A stretch of DNA of 64,000 bases from Bradyrhizobium guangdongense. Lineage in GTDB: Bacteria > Pseudomonadota > Alphaproteobacteria > Rhizobiales > Xanthobacteraceae. The stretch is from positions 6,076,001-6,140,000 of the forward strand of contig NZ_CP030051.1 in the NCBI RefSeq assembly GCF_004114975.1, given 5' to 3'. Positions 35,311 to 45,368 of the stretch are shown here, piece after piece (positions within the stretch are counted from its first letter, which is position 1; each line of letters opens with the position of its first letter). The notes under the pieces are model-generated. The model did not search any database, was not told the DNA's origin, and was given only the letters and a program-made list of their open reading frames with translations. The position numbers and the translations under genes are program-made.

Positions 35311-35533
35311 AGTCGTCCTCTCGTTCGTTGCGCGAAGCAATGCCAGACCACGGCATCAGAGGCAAGGTTTGCACATTCGCGACACATCAAATCAGTCGGT
35401 CCATGTAAGCGCATCGAAATGTGTAGGAAACATGATGGCATCGCGCAGCCTTGCATGCTATCGGCCTGTGTGGACGTTCGCACGCCAACGTCACATGAGC
35501 TACACGTCTTAGAGCGCATATATTTCGGCGCGA

Positions 35534-36718
35534 ATGCTCAGTCTAAAGGCAGCGTTCGCGCAACATACACGCAACAACACCCGCAAAGAAAAAGCTAGAC
35601 TTTTGAAACTCTCTATCAACGGCAGGTTCCTGACACAGTCGCTGACAGGCGTGCAACGCTACGCCGCCGAGATCGTCAAAGCGATGGACGGCCTGCTGGC
35701 GAGCGGCAATGCCGCGCCGCAACTCCTGGATGCAGAGTGGCAGATTCTCGTGCCGCCGGCTGCGACGACGCTTGGCGAACTTCGCCGCATCAAGGTCAAG
35801 CAAGTCGGGACCTTGCAGGGACATGCGTGGGATCAGATCGATCTGGCGCGCGCGGCCGCCGGCACGCGCCTCATCAGTCTCGCCAATTCCGGCCCCGTGC
35901 TTCACCGCGACCATCTCGTCGTGATTCACGACGCCCAGGTCTTCAAGCGGCGGGACTTCTTCAGCCGGAAATACCTCGCTCTGCACCGGACGCTCGGCCG
36001 CTTGCTGGCACGCACGGCAACCATTGCAACGGTTTCGACGTTTTCACGCAACGAACTTGCCAGCGTGCTCGCGCTGGATCCGGCGTCGATCCCCATCATT
36101 CCAAACAGCGCGGAGCACTTCGCGTCGGTCGAGCCAGATTTCTCGATCATCGAATCGCTGCGCCTCGAGCCCCATCGATTTTTCCTCTTTGTCGGCTCGA
36201 TGACGAAGAACAAGAATGTCGACACCGCCATCCGCGCAGCCGAACGGCTCGGCCGCGCGGATTTTCCGCTGGTCGTGGTCGGAGGCGACAACGACAAGGT
36301 TTTCGGAGGCGGTGCGACCCAGTCGAGCGGGGGGATCGTGCGCGCGGGCCGCCTCAAGGACGAGCATGTCGCCGCGCTGTTCGCCAGGGCTGCCGCGTTC
36401 GTTTTTCCGAGCCTGTACGAGGGCTTCGGCATCCCGCCCCTCGAAGCGATGTACTTCGCCTGCCCGGTCATTGCGAGTTCCGCCGCGGCCGTCCGCGAGA
36501 CCTGCGCCGACGCTGCGGTCTACTTCGATCCCCTCGATGCCGACGAACTATCGGCGAAAATGCGCGAAAGGATTGATCTCGGCAGGATTTCTCCCCTGGA
36601 ACAAGCGAAACAGCGGGAGCGTCTGGCGACATATTCATGGACCAAATCAGCCGCCGCCATGCTCCAGGTGCTCGCCAAGCCGGTTCGGCAGATCGGTCCC
36701 GACGGAACAGCACGATGA
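35534..36718 (+). CDS. Glycosyltransferase family 4 (GT-B)
   Basis: A 394-residue glycosyltransferase. It starts with an ATG at 35534, though a TTG at 35603 (LKLSINGRFLTQSLTGVQRY) is where homology begins. The acceptor part has the donor-side motif FLFVGSMTKNKNVDTAIRAA and FPSLYEGFGIPPLEAM, the E-x7-E signature of GT4. It transfers a nucleotide sugar to a growing chain at the membrane; identity of the sugar is not predictable. First gene of the plus-strand glycosyltransferase row; separated from the epimerase gene by a divergent 220-bp gap without a clear operator. Confidence 0.9.
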   Translation: MLSLKAAFAQHTRNNTRKEKARLLKLSINGRFLTQSLTGVQRYAAEIVKAMDGLLASGNAAPQLLDAEWQILVPPAATTLGELRRIKVKQVGTLQGHAWDQIDLARAAAGTRLISLANSGPVLHRDHLVVIHDAQVFKRRDFFSRKYLALHRTLGRLLARTATIATVSTFSRNELASVLALDPASIPIIPNSAEHFASVEPDFSIIESLRLEPHRFFLFVGSMTKNKNVDTAIRAAERLGRADFPLVVVGGDNDKVFGGGATQSSGGIVRAGRLKDEHVAALFARAAAFVFPSLYEGFGIPPLEAMYFACPVIASSAAAVRETCADAAVYFDPLDADELSAKMRERIDLGRISPLEQAKQRERLATYSWTKSAAAMLQVLAKPVRQIGPDGTAR

Positions 36719-36785
36719 CGCGGCCTAAATCTTGCTGCTTGGAGGCGTTAGAGGTGGCTTGTGCAAGACAAGGAAGGATCGACCG

Positions 36786-37946
36786 TTGTCCCGCGGCCTG
36801 AAGGTTCTGCATGTTGCCGAAACGGTGAGAGGCGGCATTGCGACTTATCTGAACGAGCTTCATCCGCACCAGCGCGCGAGCTTCGGGCGCGGCAACGTCA
36901 GCTATGTCGTTCCGTCCGACCATCGCGATGACCTCGTCAACATCGAGGATGAGGCCGTCACCACCTTCCCGCGCGAAGGCCGCAATGCCCTCGGCCTGTT
37001 CGCGATGCTATCTGCAACCATGCGTGCGGTTCGGCAGCAGCGGCCTGACATCATTCACCTGCATTCGTCGTTCGCCGGACTCGTCGTCCGTCCGGCCCTG
37101 TGGATGGCCTACCGGCGTTCGCGCATCGTCTATTGTCCGCATGGATGGGCCTTCGGCCGCGAGACCGGCCGCCTCAGCCGCGCCGTGACCGAGTTCACCG
37201 AGCTTCTGCTGTCCAAGCTGACCCATCGCATCGTTTGCATCTCCGAGAGCGAGCGAACCGACGCCATCAGGGTCGGCATTGCGGCAAAACGCCTCGTCCT
37301 GGTGCACAATGGAATCTCCAAGCAGCGCCCCGCGCACGAGACGAGCGCAGCACCGTCGCGTTCGGAGAAGATCAAGGTTCTCTTCATCGGACGCCTCGAC
37401 CGCCAAAAGGGATATGATCTCCTGATCGAGGCGGCGCGCGCACTCGGAGATATCCTCGATGTGCGCCTCATCGGCGCGTCGGTCATCAGCAAATTCCGCA
37501 GCAGCGACCTGCCGGCTAACGTTTCACTGCTGGGCTGGATGGACCGTCACCAGATCGAGGCCGAACTGGACCAGGCTGACATCGTGGCGATCCCTTCGCG
37601 CTGGGAGGCATTCGGCCTCGTCGCCATCGAGGCCATGCGGGCAGCCAAGCCAATCATCGCGTTCCGCATTGGCGCGCTACCCGAAATCGTCGAAGACGGC
37701 GTGACAGGCGTGCTCTGCGACGAGGTCTCGCCCGAACAGCTGATCGACGGATTTCGGCGCGCAGCGCAGCTGGATTTGACCGCAATCGGCCGGGCCGGAT
37801 ACGAGCGCTTCATCCGCCTCTACGACATCGAGCAGACCCACCGCGCGCTCTCGCAGGTGTATGCCGAGGTCTTGCAAAGCGGCGAGAACAAGGCGGGACA
37901 AGAGGCCAAGCTGCAGTCCGACTTCCCGAACAATCTCCGATCCTGA
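36786..37946 (+). CDS. Glycosyltransferase family 4 (GT-B), WcaL/ExoL-type
   Basis: A 386-residue protein from a TTG at 36786 (LSRGLKVLHVAETVRGGIAT), with AAGGAAGGA before it; an ATG at 36732 would add 18 residues without homology. The N-terminal Rossmann has HVAETVRGGIATYLNELHPH and DIIHLHSSFAGLVVRPALW; the C-terminal domain has VLFIGRLDRQKGYDLLIEAA and PSRWEAFGLVAIEAMRAAKP, the GT4 E-x7-E motif. Membrane-associated transferase in polysaccharide assembly. It follows the previous gene by 67 bp in the same direction. Confidence 0.88.
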   Translation: MSRGLKVLHVAETVRGGIATYLNELHPHQRASFGRGNVSYVVPSDHRDDLVNIEDEAVTTFPREGRNALGLFAMLSATMRAVRQQRPDIIHLHSSFAGLVVRPALWMAYRRSRIVYCPHGWAFGRETGRLSRAVTEFTELLLSKLTHRIVCISESERTDAIRVGIAAKRLVLVHNGISKQRPAHETSAAPSRSEKIKVLFIGRLDRQKGYDLLIEAARALGDILDVRLIGASVISKFRSSDLPANVSLLGWMDRHQIEAELDQADIVAIPSRWEAFGLVAIEAMRAAKPIIAFRIGALPEIVEDGVTGVLCDEVSPEQLIDGFRRAAQLDLTAIGRAGYERFIRLYDIEQTHRALSQVYAEVLQSGENKAGQEAKLQSDFPNNLRS

Positions 37947-38322
37947 AAACGCTCGATGGACGTCATGCTGCGGGATGCCGCTGTCGAAGATCAACGCAGG
38001 TTGACGAACCGGGCCCGCAAAATGCAACGCAGAGTCACTTCGGCTCGGCATCTCGCGCCTGAAGTTCAGAGCGTGCTTTCGCGCGCGATCAAATCGCCTT
38101 AATCGTGACACCGATCTGACACGCGCATGTCCGGTTTGCGCATTGCATAGAAAAATGACAAGGGTCCGCACAAGTTTTGGACAGCCATTCAAACAGGTTC
38201 GCAGAGACACAAGTTGCAATAAGGTCACAGCCATAGCTGCTTTACCATAAACAGGAAGACGTAGCCGTGACTCAGCATGAGGTTGGTTGCTACGGTAAAT
38301 CAGATTTTACGTGAGTGAGGAA
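37947..38322 (+). other. Gene-free stretch before the export lipoprotein gene
   Basis: About 375 bp with no supportable open frame. The last 110 bp have lower G+C and contain TTGCAA and TTTACC-like boxes that could form a promoter for the export lipoprotein gene, but no element is convincing. No tRNA or large inverted repeat was seen. Confidence 0.6.
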
Positions 38323-39552
38323 ATGACATTGACGGCGACCGAACAAATTCATTGGGACTTCGGGATTAGCCGGATTCTGGCCATTGCTGCGGTTGGCATT
38401 TCCTTGACGGGCTGCGCGAACGTCATTCCGCTCGATGCACCCGATGCCGTGGCCACGCACACCAATGCCGCGCTGGTCACCGAGCCGAGCGCGCCGCTCG
38501 CCTATGCCCTGATGCCGGTCAATCCCGCCGTGATGCAGGCAACCAACGCCTTCACCGACAGTTCGGGATTGATCTTCTCGCATCTCCCCGGCGGAAATTA
38601 TCGCGACGTCACGATCGGCGTCGGCGACATCGTCACCGTCACCGTCTACGAAGCCCAGGCGGGCGGCCTGTTCATTCCGCGCGAAGCCGGCGTGCGGCCG
38701 GGCAACTTCGTCGACATTCCGCGCCAGCAGGTCGATCAGTCCGGCAATATCAACATCCCCTACGCCGGATCGATCAAGGTCGCCGGACTGACGCCGCGCG
38801 CTGTCTCGAACATCGTCCGCGAGCGGCTCAAGGATCGCGCCATCGACCCGCAGGCGGTCGTGAGCGTCGCCGAGCAGCGCGGCAACCAGATCAGCGTGCT
38901 CGGCGAAGTCAACTCGCCGCAGCGCTTTCCCGTCGACCCGGGCGGCATTCGCCTGATGGGTGCGATCGCGCGCGCCGGTGGCCCCAAATATCCGTCCTAT
39001 GAGAGCACGGTCACGATCAAGCGCGAAGGACGCACCTACAGCGAGTCGATGTCCTCGGTCGTGCATCACCCCAACGAGGATGTGCTGCTCGCGCCCGGCG
39101 ACGTTGTCTTCCTCACCCGCATTCCCAGGGTCTACATGGCGTTCGGCTCGACGCCGTCGCCGGGCTCGATCGGCGGCACCAACAACCGCCGCTTCACCTT
39201 CGAGAACGACAACATGTCGCTGGCCGAGGCACTCGCCAAGGCGGGCGGTCTCGACGGCGCGCGTGCCGATTCCAAGTCGATCTACGTCTATCGCTTCGAG
39301 CCGAAGCCGCTGCTCGAGCGCATCGGGATCGACGTGTCGCAATTCCCGACCAAGACGGTCCCCGCCGTCTACAAGTTCGACATGAGCAAGCCCGACGGCT
39401 GGTTCCAGGCCGATACGTTCAGGATGCGCGATCACGACGTGATTTCGGTCGCGGAATCGCCATCGACTGAATTTATCAAGCTGATGAACCCGCTGGATGC
39501 GGCCTCGACGAATGCGTCGAACATCTCCAGCGTCGTGGTCAACTCGAAGTAA
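38323..39552 (+). CDS. Polysaccharide export outer-membrane lipoprotein (Wza/ExoF/GumB type)
   Basis: A 409-residue protein. The ATG at 38323 has GAGG five bases upstream; a GTG at 38311 is an alternative. The lipoprotein signal ends ISLTGCANV (lipobox Cys about residue 32). The poly_export domain has YRDVTIGVGDIVTVTVYEAQ, and two SLBB domains follow (GNQISVLGEVNSPQRFPVDP and MSLAEALAKAGGLDGARADS). It forms the outer-membrane export channel for a capsular or exopolysaccharide. No co-polymerase (Wzc) gene is adjacent. Confidence 0.92.
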   Translation: MTLTATEQIHWDFGISRILAIAAVGISLTGCANVIPLDAPDAVATHTNAALVTEPSAPLAYALMPVNPAVMQATNAFTDSSGLIFSHLPGGNYRDVTIGVGDIVTVTVYEAQAGGLFIPREAGVRPGNFVDIPRQQVDQSGNINIPYAGSIKVAGLTPRAVSNIVRERLKDRAIDPQAVVSVAEQRGNQISVLGEVNSPQRFPVDPGGIRLMGAIARAGGPKYPSYESTVTIKREGRTYSESMSSVVHHPNEDVLLAPGDVVFLTRIPRVYMAFGSTPSPGSIGGTNNRRFTFENDNMSLAEALAKAGGLDGARADSKSIYVYRFEPKPLLERIGIDVSQFPTKTVPAVYKFDMSKPDGWFQADTFRMRDHDVISVAESPSTEFIKLMNPLDAASTNASNISSVVVNSK

Positions 39553-39763
39553 CAACGACGACGCACGTTCATCTGGCGCGGCCCGGCCCGGATTCTTCCA
39601 TCGCGGAGATCCGGACCGAGCCTCCATGGCCTGCTTCTTGAATATCGGATGACGATTCGGTCTCGTCCCGGTGTGAATCGTTCACGCCGTTTTGGGACCG
39701 AATGCGATTGCAGAGCCAGCTGTTGCATGGCAAGCGAGGTGCGCCCCCGTCATCGATCAACGC

Positions 39764-40978
39764 ATGAGGCGATCGTTGAAGATACTCATCGTGAACACGC
39801 TCTATCCACCCGACATCATGGGGGGAGCCGAGGTATCGGTATCGCTGCTCGCAGAAGCCTTCATGCGCAATGGCCATCACGTTGCCGTCGTCAGCCTGCA
39901 GAAGGCCGGCGACGTATCGGTGGGCGATCGCAACGGCATCCGCACCTACAGAGTGCAGATCGACAACGCCTACTGGCCGTTCGGACAGGACCGCAAGCCG
40001 CCGCGTCTGGACCGCCTGCGATGGCACCTGCGCGATACCTGGAATAGACGCGCGGCGAAGCGGTTTGGCGCCATTCTCGATACCGAGAAGCCGGATGTCG
40101 TTCACACCAACAACCTGACCGGATTTTCCGTGTCCCTGTGGGCGGAGGCCGAGCGCCGCAACATCCGGATCGTCCATACGCTGCGCGACTATTCGCTGAT
40201 CTGCAAGCGATCGACGCTCTTCAGCAAAGGCGCGACCTGCGAGCAGCGTTGCCTCTCGTGCTCGACGATGACCCTGCCGCACCTCTATGCATCCCGGATG
40301 GTCGATGCAGTGGTCTCCAACAGCCAGTACGTCCTCGACCGGCACCTGAAACTCGGCTTCTTTCCGGACGTTCCGCACAAGGTGATCTACAACATCGCGG
40401 ACTCCAGCGTCCGGCCGGCGCCGCCGTCCTCCGACGCCGACATGACGTTCGGCTTCATCGGCCGCATCGAGCCGGAAAAGGGCATCGATGTCGTGCTCAA
40501 GGCCGTTTCGCTGCTCCCCGCGCACGGCTGGCAACTCAAAATCGCCGGAAAGGGCCTCGAAGCTTACGAACATGAATTGAGGAGAAGGTATGATAATCCG
40601 AAAATCAAATGGCTGGGCTTCGTAAAGTCCGCGGAGTTCTACTCCGGCGTGGACGTCTGCCTCATCAGCTCGGTCTGGCCGGAACCGTTGCCGCGCACGC
40701 TGATCGAAAGCATCAATGCGGGCCGGGCCACCATTTGCTCCACTGCCGGCGGAATACCGGAGATCTCTCATTTCTCGACGTCACTCGGCTCGTACGAACC
40801 AAGTGACTTCCACGGACTGGCCGAACTGATGAAGCAGGCAATCAGCGAGGCACCCAAATGGAAGAAGGCTTTTCCGCCACGGCCTGAATTTTCTGCCAGC
40901 TTCACGCCGGAAGCTGTCACCCGACAATATCTCGACGTCTATTTGGAAGGCACTTTGAACACCGATGGAGACAGATGA
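39764..40978 (+). CDS. Glycosyltransferase family 4, Cys-cluster type
   Basis: A 404-residue protein starting MRRSLKILIVNTLYPPDIMG. The N-terminal domain has GGAEVSVSLLAEAFMRNGHH and HTNNLTGFSVSLWAEA; a Cys cluster CKRSTLFSKGATCEQRCLSC is near residue 150; the donor domain has FGFIGRIEPEKGIDVVLKAV and SVWPEPLPRTLIESINAG. It is clearly related to the next gene (41030), which has the same Cys cluster. The cluster is common in a group of EPS transferases and may bind metal. Its start at 39764 is preferred over 39692 by homology. Confidence 0.88.
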   Translation: MRRSLKILIVNTLYPPDIMGGAEVSVSLLAEAFMRNGHHVAVVSLQKAGDVSVGDRNGIRTYRVQIDNAYWPFGQDRKPPRLDRLRWHLRDTWNRRAAKRFGAILDTEKPDVVHTNNLTGFSVSLWAEAERRNIRIVHTLRDYSLICKRSTLFSKGATCEQRCLSCSTMTLPHLYASRMVDAVVSNSQYVLDRHLKLGFFPDVPHKVIYNIADSSVRPAPPSSDADMTFGFIGRIEPEKGIDVVLKAVSLLPAHGWQLKIAGKGLEAYEHELRRRYDNPKIKWLGFVKSAEFYSGVDVCLISSVWPEPLPRTLIESINAGRATICSTAGGIPEISHFSTSLGSYEPSDFHGLAELMKQAISEAPKWKKAFPPRPEFSASFTPEAVTRQYLDVYLEGTLNTDGDR

Positions 40979-41029
40979 GAAGGACTCTCGGGGTTCGTTC
41001 AAAGCTGCATATTGGATGAGATTCTTGGC

Positions 41030-42229
41030 ATGAGGATTTTGATCACATCGTCACTGTACCCGACACCGGGCGCGCCGAAGGTGATCGGCGGCGCCGAGAT
41101 ATTCGTGCGCCGCATTGCCGAAGGCCTGCTCAAGAGCGGCGACACCGTCGAGGTCGTTCGGGCTGCCTCGCTTCCCGAACAGCCGATGGAGACGAGCGGC
41201 GGCATCGACGTGTACTCGGCCCCCGTCAGGAACATCTACCGGCCCTTCACCGGACAGCGGAGCGCACCGGCGAGGGGCTTGTGGCATGCGATGGAGGACT
41301 GGAGTCGAAGCGCCGACCTTGTCGCCAGCAGAATAAAAGCCTTCAAGCCGGACGTGCTCCATTCCAACAACCTTTCGGGCCTCACTACGGCGGTGTGGAA
41401 GGTCGCGGCCGAGCTCGGCGTACCGGTCCTGCACACGTTGCATGACTACTATCTGACCTGCCCGCGATGCTCGCGCTTTTCCGACGGCAAGACGTGCGAG
41501 CACACCTGCATGAGCTGTACTTTGCTGACGATCAACCGCCGCAAGGCCACCAGATATCTGCGCGGCGTGGTCGGCGTCAGCCAGCGCATTCTCGACATCC
41601 ATCTCCAGACCGGTCTTTTCGCCGACACCGAGCTGCGCAGGGTGATTGCGCATGCATCGACGATGCCGGTCTCCGCACCCGCGAAAGGCCCAGCCGGCCC
41701 GCCGCTGACATTCGGCTTCATCGGCCGTCTCACCGAAGAGAAAGGCATCTATAACCTCGTTAAGGCTTTCGCGGACCTGCCGCGCGATCGCGTGCGGCTC
41801 GTCATCGCAGGGGTCGCAAGCGCCGAAATCCAGCACGAGCTCAGGGCAATGGCGCCGAAGGCGCATATCGAGTTCCTGGGCTTCGTCGAGCCCGAACAAT
41901 TCTATCGCCAGATCGACGTCGTCGTGATCCCGCCGATCTGGGAGGAGCCGGGGCCGCTGGTCGTGGCCGATGCCCAGGCGGCGCGCAAGCCGTTTCTGGG
42001 GACCAGGTTTGGAGGAATCCCGGAAGCGGTGAAACGCGGCGCAGTCGGCTGGTTGACCGCGCCTGACCCGAAATCCCTTGCCGACAGCATCCTGCGGATC
42101 ATCGCCAATCCGCAGGAGCTGGCCGAGATGTTCGAAAGACTTGCCAACAAGAACGACCATCGCACCTTTGCCGATGTCATCGACGAATATCGCGACGCCT
42201 TCGCGCTTCTGAGCCGGCACCCGCAATAA
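41030..42229 (+). CDS. Glycosyltransferase family 4, Cys-cluster type (paralogue of previous)
   Basis: A 399-residue protein starting MRILITSSLYPTPGAPKVIG; a TTG at 41012 is an alternative. Cys cluster CPRCSRFSDGKTCEHTCMSC and donor motif TFGFIGRLTEEKGIYNLVKA are shared in position and pattern with the gene at 39764, so the two look like an old tandem duplication with changed sugar specificity. The E-x7-E motif reads IWEEPGPLVVADAQ. It sits 51 bp after that gene, co-transcribed. Confidence 0.88.
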   Translation: MRILITSSLYPTPGAPKVIGGAEIFVRRIAEGLLKSGDTVEVVRAASLPEQPMETSGGIDVYSAPVRNIYRPFTGQRSAPARGLWHAMEDWSRSADLVASRIKAFKPDVLHSNNLSGLTTAVWKVAAELGVPVLHTLHDYYLTCPRCSRFSDGKTCEHTCMSCTLLTINRRKATRYLRGVVGVSQRILDIHLQTGLFADTELRRVIAHASTMPVSAPAKGPAGPPLTFGFIGRLTEEKGIYNLVKAFADLPRDRVRLVIAGVASAEIQHELRAMAPKAHIEFLGFVEPEQFYRQIDVVVIPPIWEEPGPLVVADAQAARKPFLGTRFGGIPEAVKRGAVGWLTAPDPKSLADSILRIIANPQELAEMFERLANKNDHRTFADVIDEYRDAFALLSRHPQ

Positions 42230-42298
42230 TCCTGGGATGGCTGTCTTGCGCAACGCGTCTGGCCTTTTCTGCGCCCTGCCCCGCAGCTTGAACGTCCC

Positions 42299-43711
42299 AT
42301 GACCCGTCTGTTCGCACTCGTCGGTGTGGTCTACCAGAGCGCGGCGGCGATCATTCTCATCTTCCTGCTGGGCCGGGTACTCTCGCCGCTCGCCTACGCC
42401 AAGTTTTCGCTCACGCTTGCTTCGAGCCAGCTGCTCAGCGTGCTGATGTTCGAGTGGCTGCAATTGGCCGGCGTGCGCTTTCTGGCTGCGGCCCGGGAAG
42501 AGGACGCCGCACGGCTGAGATCATCCCTGTTCGCCGCCGCGCTCGCCAGCGCAATCGTGCTGCTGGTGATCGGGGGCCTCGCAGCCGCGGTCGTGACCCC
42601 GATTTCCGCGAGCGTGGGGCTCACCGGCCTCGCACTCGCCGTCGCCCAGGGCGCGACGGATCTTCACTTCATGGTCGTGCGCGTCTCGAACCGGCTCGGC
42701 GCAGCCGCCTTTCTGCTCATCCTCAGGGCCACGTTGATGGTGGGCGGCGCAACCGCGGGCGCATGGCTCTACGGCACGGCTAATGCCGCCCTCGTGGGCA
42801 TGCTGGCCGCCCAGATCGCCAGCCTGTTCGCCGGCCAGTTATTGCATCCTCACGTTCTGCGCAGCGTGGCGCGCCCCGCGCTGCTCGAGGACTGGAGCGG
42901 CTTTGCCCGCTACGGGATGCTTGCCGCCGGCGCCTCGGTGCTCCACCTTTCGGTTCCCGTCTCGATCCGCTTCGTCGTCGTGTCGGCCCTCGGTGATGCC
43001 GCACCCGCAGTCACAGCCGGATTTTCGATGGCGATCGACCTCCTGCAACGACCGTTCGCTGTGCTGGTCGCCGCCATTCATACCGTCAACTATCCGGAAG
43101 TCGTCCATCAATTCGAGCGGGGCAGCGCCAACGATGCCCGCGCAGCCGTGGCGCATCTTCTCGATTTCATCATGTGCGCCACCATGGTGATGCTCGGCGG
43201 GCTCGTCGGCTTTCTGCCCGATGCGGGACAATTGTTCGTTCCGCCGTCCATTCTGGCGAGCTTCCTGCAGACCTCGACCGCCGCAACCTGCTTCTATTTC
43301 ATGCACTGTCACTTGCAATCCACGCTCGCGATCGTTCCCCACCTGACGAAATCGGCAATGCGCCTCGTCGTCGTCGCGCTCTGCCAGTTGTTGCTCGTCC
43401 TCGCCGTCGCCGTGCCGACGCAGGCCATGACGGCTGCGCCGACCCACGTCCTCATCAGCGCGATCGTCGCGACCGGAGTGGTCATTGTGCTGGCGAGCGG
43501 GCCGATGTTGCGGTTCGGCGCAGCGCCGCGATGGGGCCTTGTCGCGGCGTCCGTTGCCGCCGGCGCGTTCATAGCCACATTTTCGGCCATTTCATCGCCG
43601 TCCGTGGTTTGGCTGATGCTGAAAATCGCGATCGCCGCCGCGATCGTCGCACTGCTCGCGTGGAAGGGACGCTTCCTGGAGGCCGCCAGCGCATCGCGCG
43701 CGGTGGTGTAA
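42299..43711 (+). CDS. Wzx-like polysaccharide flippase (first copy)
   Basis: A 470-residue protein with about 12 TM helices, starting MTRLFALVGVVYQSAAAIIL. It has the MVF/polysaccharide-transporter layout of two six-helix halves, with the TM1 motif FLLGRVLSPLAYAKFSLTLA typical of Wzx. It should flip a lipid-linked repeat unit to the periplasm. A second, distinct flippase follows at 43892. It has 69 bp of spacing from the transferase gene. Family is clear; substrate is not. Confidence 0.82.
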   Translation: MTRLFALVGVVYQSAAAIILIFLLGRVLSPLAYAKFSLTLASSQLLSVLMFEWLQLAGVRFLAAAREEDAARLRSSLFAAALASAIVLLVIGGLAAAVVTPISASVGLTGLALAVAQGATDLHFMVVRVSNRLGAAAFLLILRATLMVGGATAGAWLYGTANAALVGMLAAQIASLFAGQLLHPHVLRSVARPALLEDWSGFARYGMLAAGASVLHLSVPVSIRFVVVSALGDAAPAVTAGFSMAIDLLQRPFAVLVAAIHTVNYPEVVHQFERGSANDARAAVAHLLDFIMCATMVMLGGLVGFLPDAGQLFVPPSILASFLQTSTAATCFYFMHCHLQSTLAIVPHLTKSAMRLVVVALCQLLLVLAVAVPTQAMTAAPTHVLISAIVATGVVIVLASGPMLRFGAAPRWGLVAASVAAGAFIATFSAISSPSVVWLMLKIAIAAAIVALLAWKGRFLEAASASRAVV

Positions 43712-43891
43712 CGATGGCGTGACATCTCGATGCGAGATGAGAAGCACTTTGCCCAACAACGCGGCAACACATTTCATATCTTCGCTGCTTGTCTTGCCAG
43801 TTGTGCATGTGCGAGATAAACGCGCGGTAAGAGGGCTGGGTCATTTGGAACCTGAGTGGGTGTCACGCCGTGGCACCCGGAGATCGACGGA

Positions 43892-45334
43892 ATGCTGAAA
43901 AACCTGCTGTCGATGTCCGGCATGAACGTTCTCAAGTCCGGTCTGCAGTTCGCGATGACTGTGATGATGACGTATTTCGCGGCGCCCGCCGAATTCGGCC
44001 TCGTCACGTTCTCCCTGCCCTTCGTCGGATTCATCGCGCTGTTGACCGATCTCGGCATGTCGAGCGCGATGGTGCAGCGACGTACGCTCGATCGGGATGA
44101 AGCCGGCGCCGCGATCACGCTGATCTGCGCCATCGGCCTGGTCTGCGCCGTGATCCTGGCGGCCATCGCCGCGCCGCTCGCCAGCGGCCTCGATATGGAG
44201 GGATTGGGCAGCGTTCTGGCCACTCTGTCGATCTCGGTGGTGCTTTCCATCGCGGCGCTCGGCCCACGCGCCGTGCTTGAACGGCACCTGCGTTATCAGA
44301 CCGTGGCGACCGTGGAGATCGTCGCCGTCGTCGTTTCGGTGATCACATGCGTGGCGGGCGCCTTTCTGGGCTGGGGCGTTTGGGCACTGGTGAGCTACTA
44401 CGTGGTGGTGCAGGTCGTTCGATCTGCGGCTTTCGCAATCATTGCGCGAAGAGACGTCCGGCTTAACTTTCAGTGGAGCCGCGTGCGCTCGATCCTGACC
44501 TTCGGCGGCTGGGTGCTCGCCAGCAATCTGCTCAACTTTGCCGGCCGCGCCGTCGGCAACCTGCTGATCGGCGGCGCCGTGGGCGCGGCTGCCGTCGGCT
44601 TGTACGGGCTTGCCTACCAGATCATGATCCTGCCGCTGATGGTCATCACATGGCCCGGCAGCGGCGTCCTGATGGCGACGCTCAGCCGTCAGGCGGTGAC
44701 AGGATCGCTGAAGCAGCGCAACGAGATCATTTGCGGCGTGCTGTCGCTGACAGCAGCCGTGGTCTTTCCCAGCATGCTTTATCTCTCGTTCGGCGCCGAC
44801 TACCTGTTCACGGCATTCTTTCCCGCCAAATGGACCGGCATCATTCCACTGGTCGGGCTGATGGCGATTGCCGGGGCGGCGCAGTCGATCACCGCCTATA
44901 GCGGCGCCATGCTGCTGTCGCGAGGCAAGGCGCAGCTTCAATTCTGGGTTTCGACTGCCAACAGCCTTTCGACGATCGTGGCCTTCGTCGTCGGGCTCAG
45001 GTTTGGGCTGATCGGGATCATCAAGATCTACCTCGCGGTGACGCTGATCGTCTCCATCGCCACGATGCTGATCACCTCCTGGGAGACCAACCTGCCCGTC
45101 GCCAATCTGGTCAGGGCACTCGCGCCGGCAACGGTCGCCACGATCCTCGGCCTCATCGCCGCAAATCGCGCAATGGAAATTCCGGCCTCGCCGGCGTCAG
45201 CCTGGCTGCTTGGCACGACCGCTTACATCGTGACGATCGCGATCTGCTATCTGCTGTTTCATCGCCAGCTGGTACGGAGTCTGCTTGGTCTGCGCGATCT
45301 CGAACTGAGCAAGGAGCGCGTCCCCGCCACCTAG
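43892..45334 (+). CDS. Wzx-like polysaccharide flippase (second copy)
   Basis: A 480-residue protein with about 12-14 TM helices. The ATG at 43892 (MLKNLLSMSGMNVLKSGLQF) is preferred since GGAGA lies 8 bases before, rather than a GTG at 43856. The helix-2 stretch TYFAAPAEFGLVTFSLPFVG, then DLGMSSAMVQRRTL and the FGGWVLASNLLNFAGRAVGN segment match the PST/RfbX (WzxC/AmsL-like) group. It differs in sequence from the flippase at 42299, so it may serve another repeat unit. Downstream is a small unknown protein gene (34 bp). Confidence 0.9.
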   Translation: MLKNLLSMSGMNVLKSGLQFAMTVMMTYFAAPAEFGLVTFSLPFVGFIALLTDLGMSSAMVQRRTLDRDEAGAAITLICAIGLVCAVILAAIAAPLASGLDMEGLGSVLATLSISVVLSIAALGPRAVLERHLRYQTVATVEIVAVVVSVITCVAGAFLGWGVWALVSYYVVVQVVRSAAFAIIARRDVRLNFQWSRVRSILTFGGWVLASNLLNFAGRAVGNLLIGGAVGAAAVGLYGLAYQIMILPLMVITWPGSGVLMATLSRQAVTGSLKQRNEIICGVLSLTAAVVFPSMLYLSFGADYLFTAFFPAKWTGIIPLVGLMAIAGAAQSITAYSGAMLLSRGKAQLQFWVSTANSLSTIVAFVVGLRFGLIGIIKIYLAVTLIVSIATMLITSWETNLPVANLVRALAPATVATILGLIAANRAMEIPASPASAWLLGTTAYIVTIAICYLLFHRQLVRSLLGLRDLELSKERVPAT

Positions 45335-45368
45335 CCGCCAACGCGCCGGAACGCAGAAGATCGATAAG

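Noticed and set aside
35341..35533. Search for tRNA or a strong promoter in the divergent gap of the sugar-precursor and transferase genes
   Set aside because: No cloverleaf, no clear -35/-10 pair and no convincing palindrome were seen.
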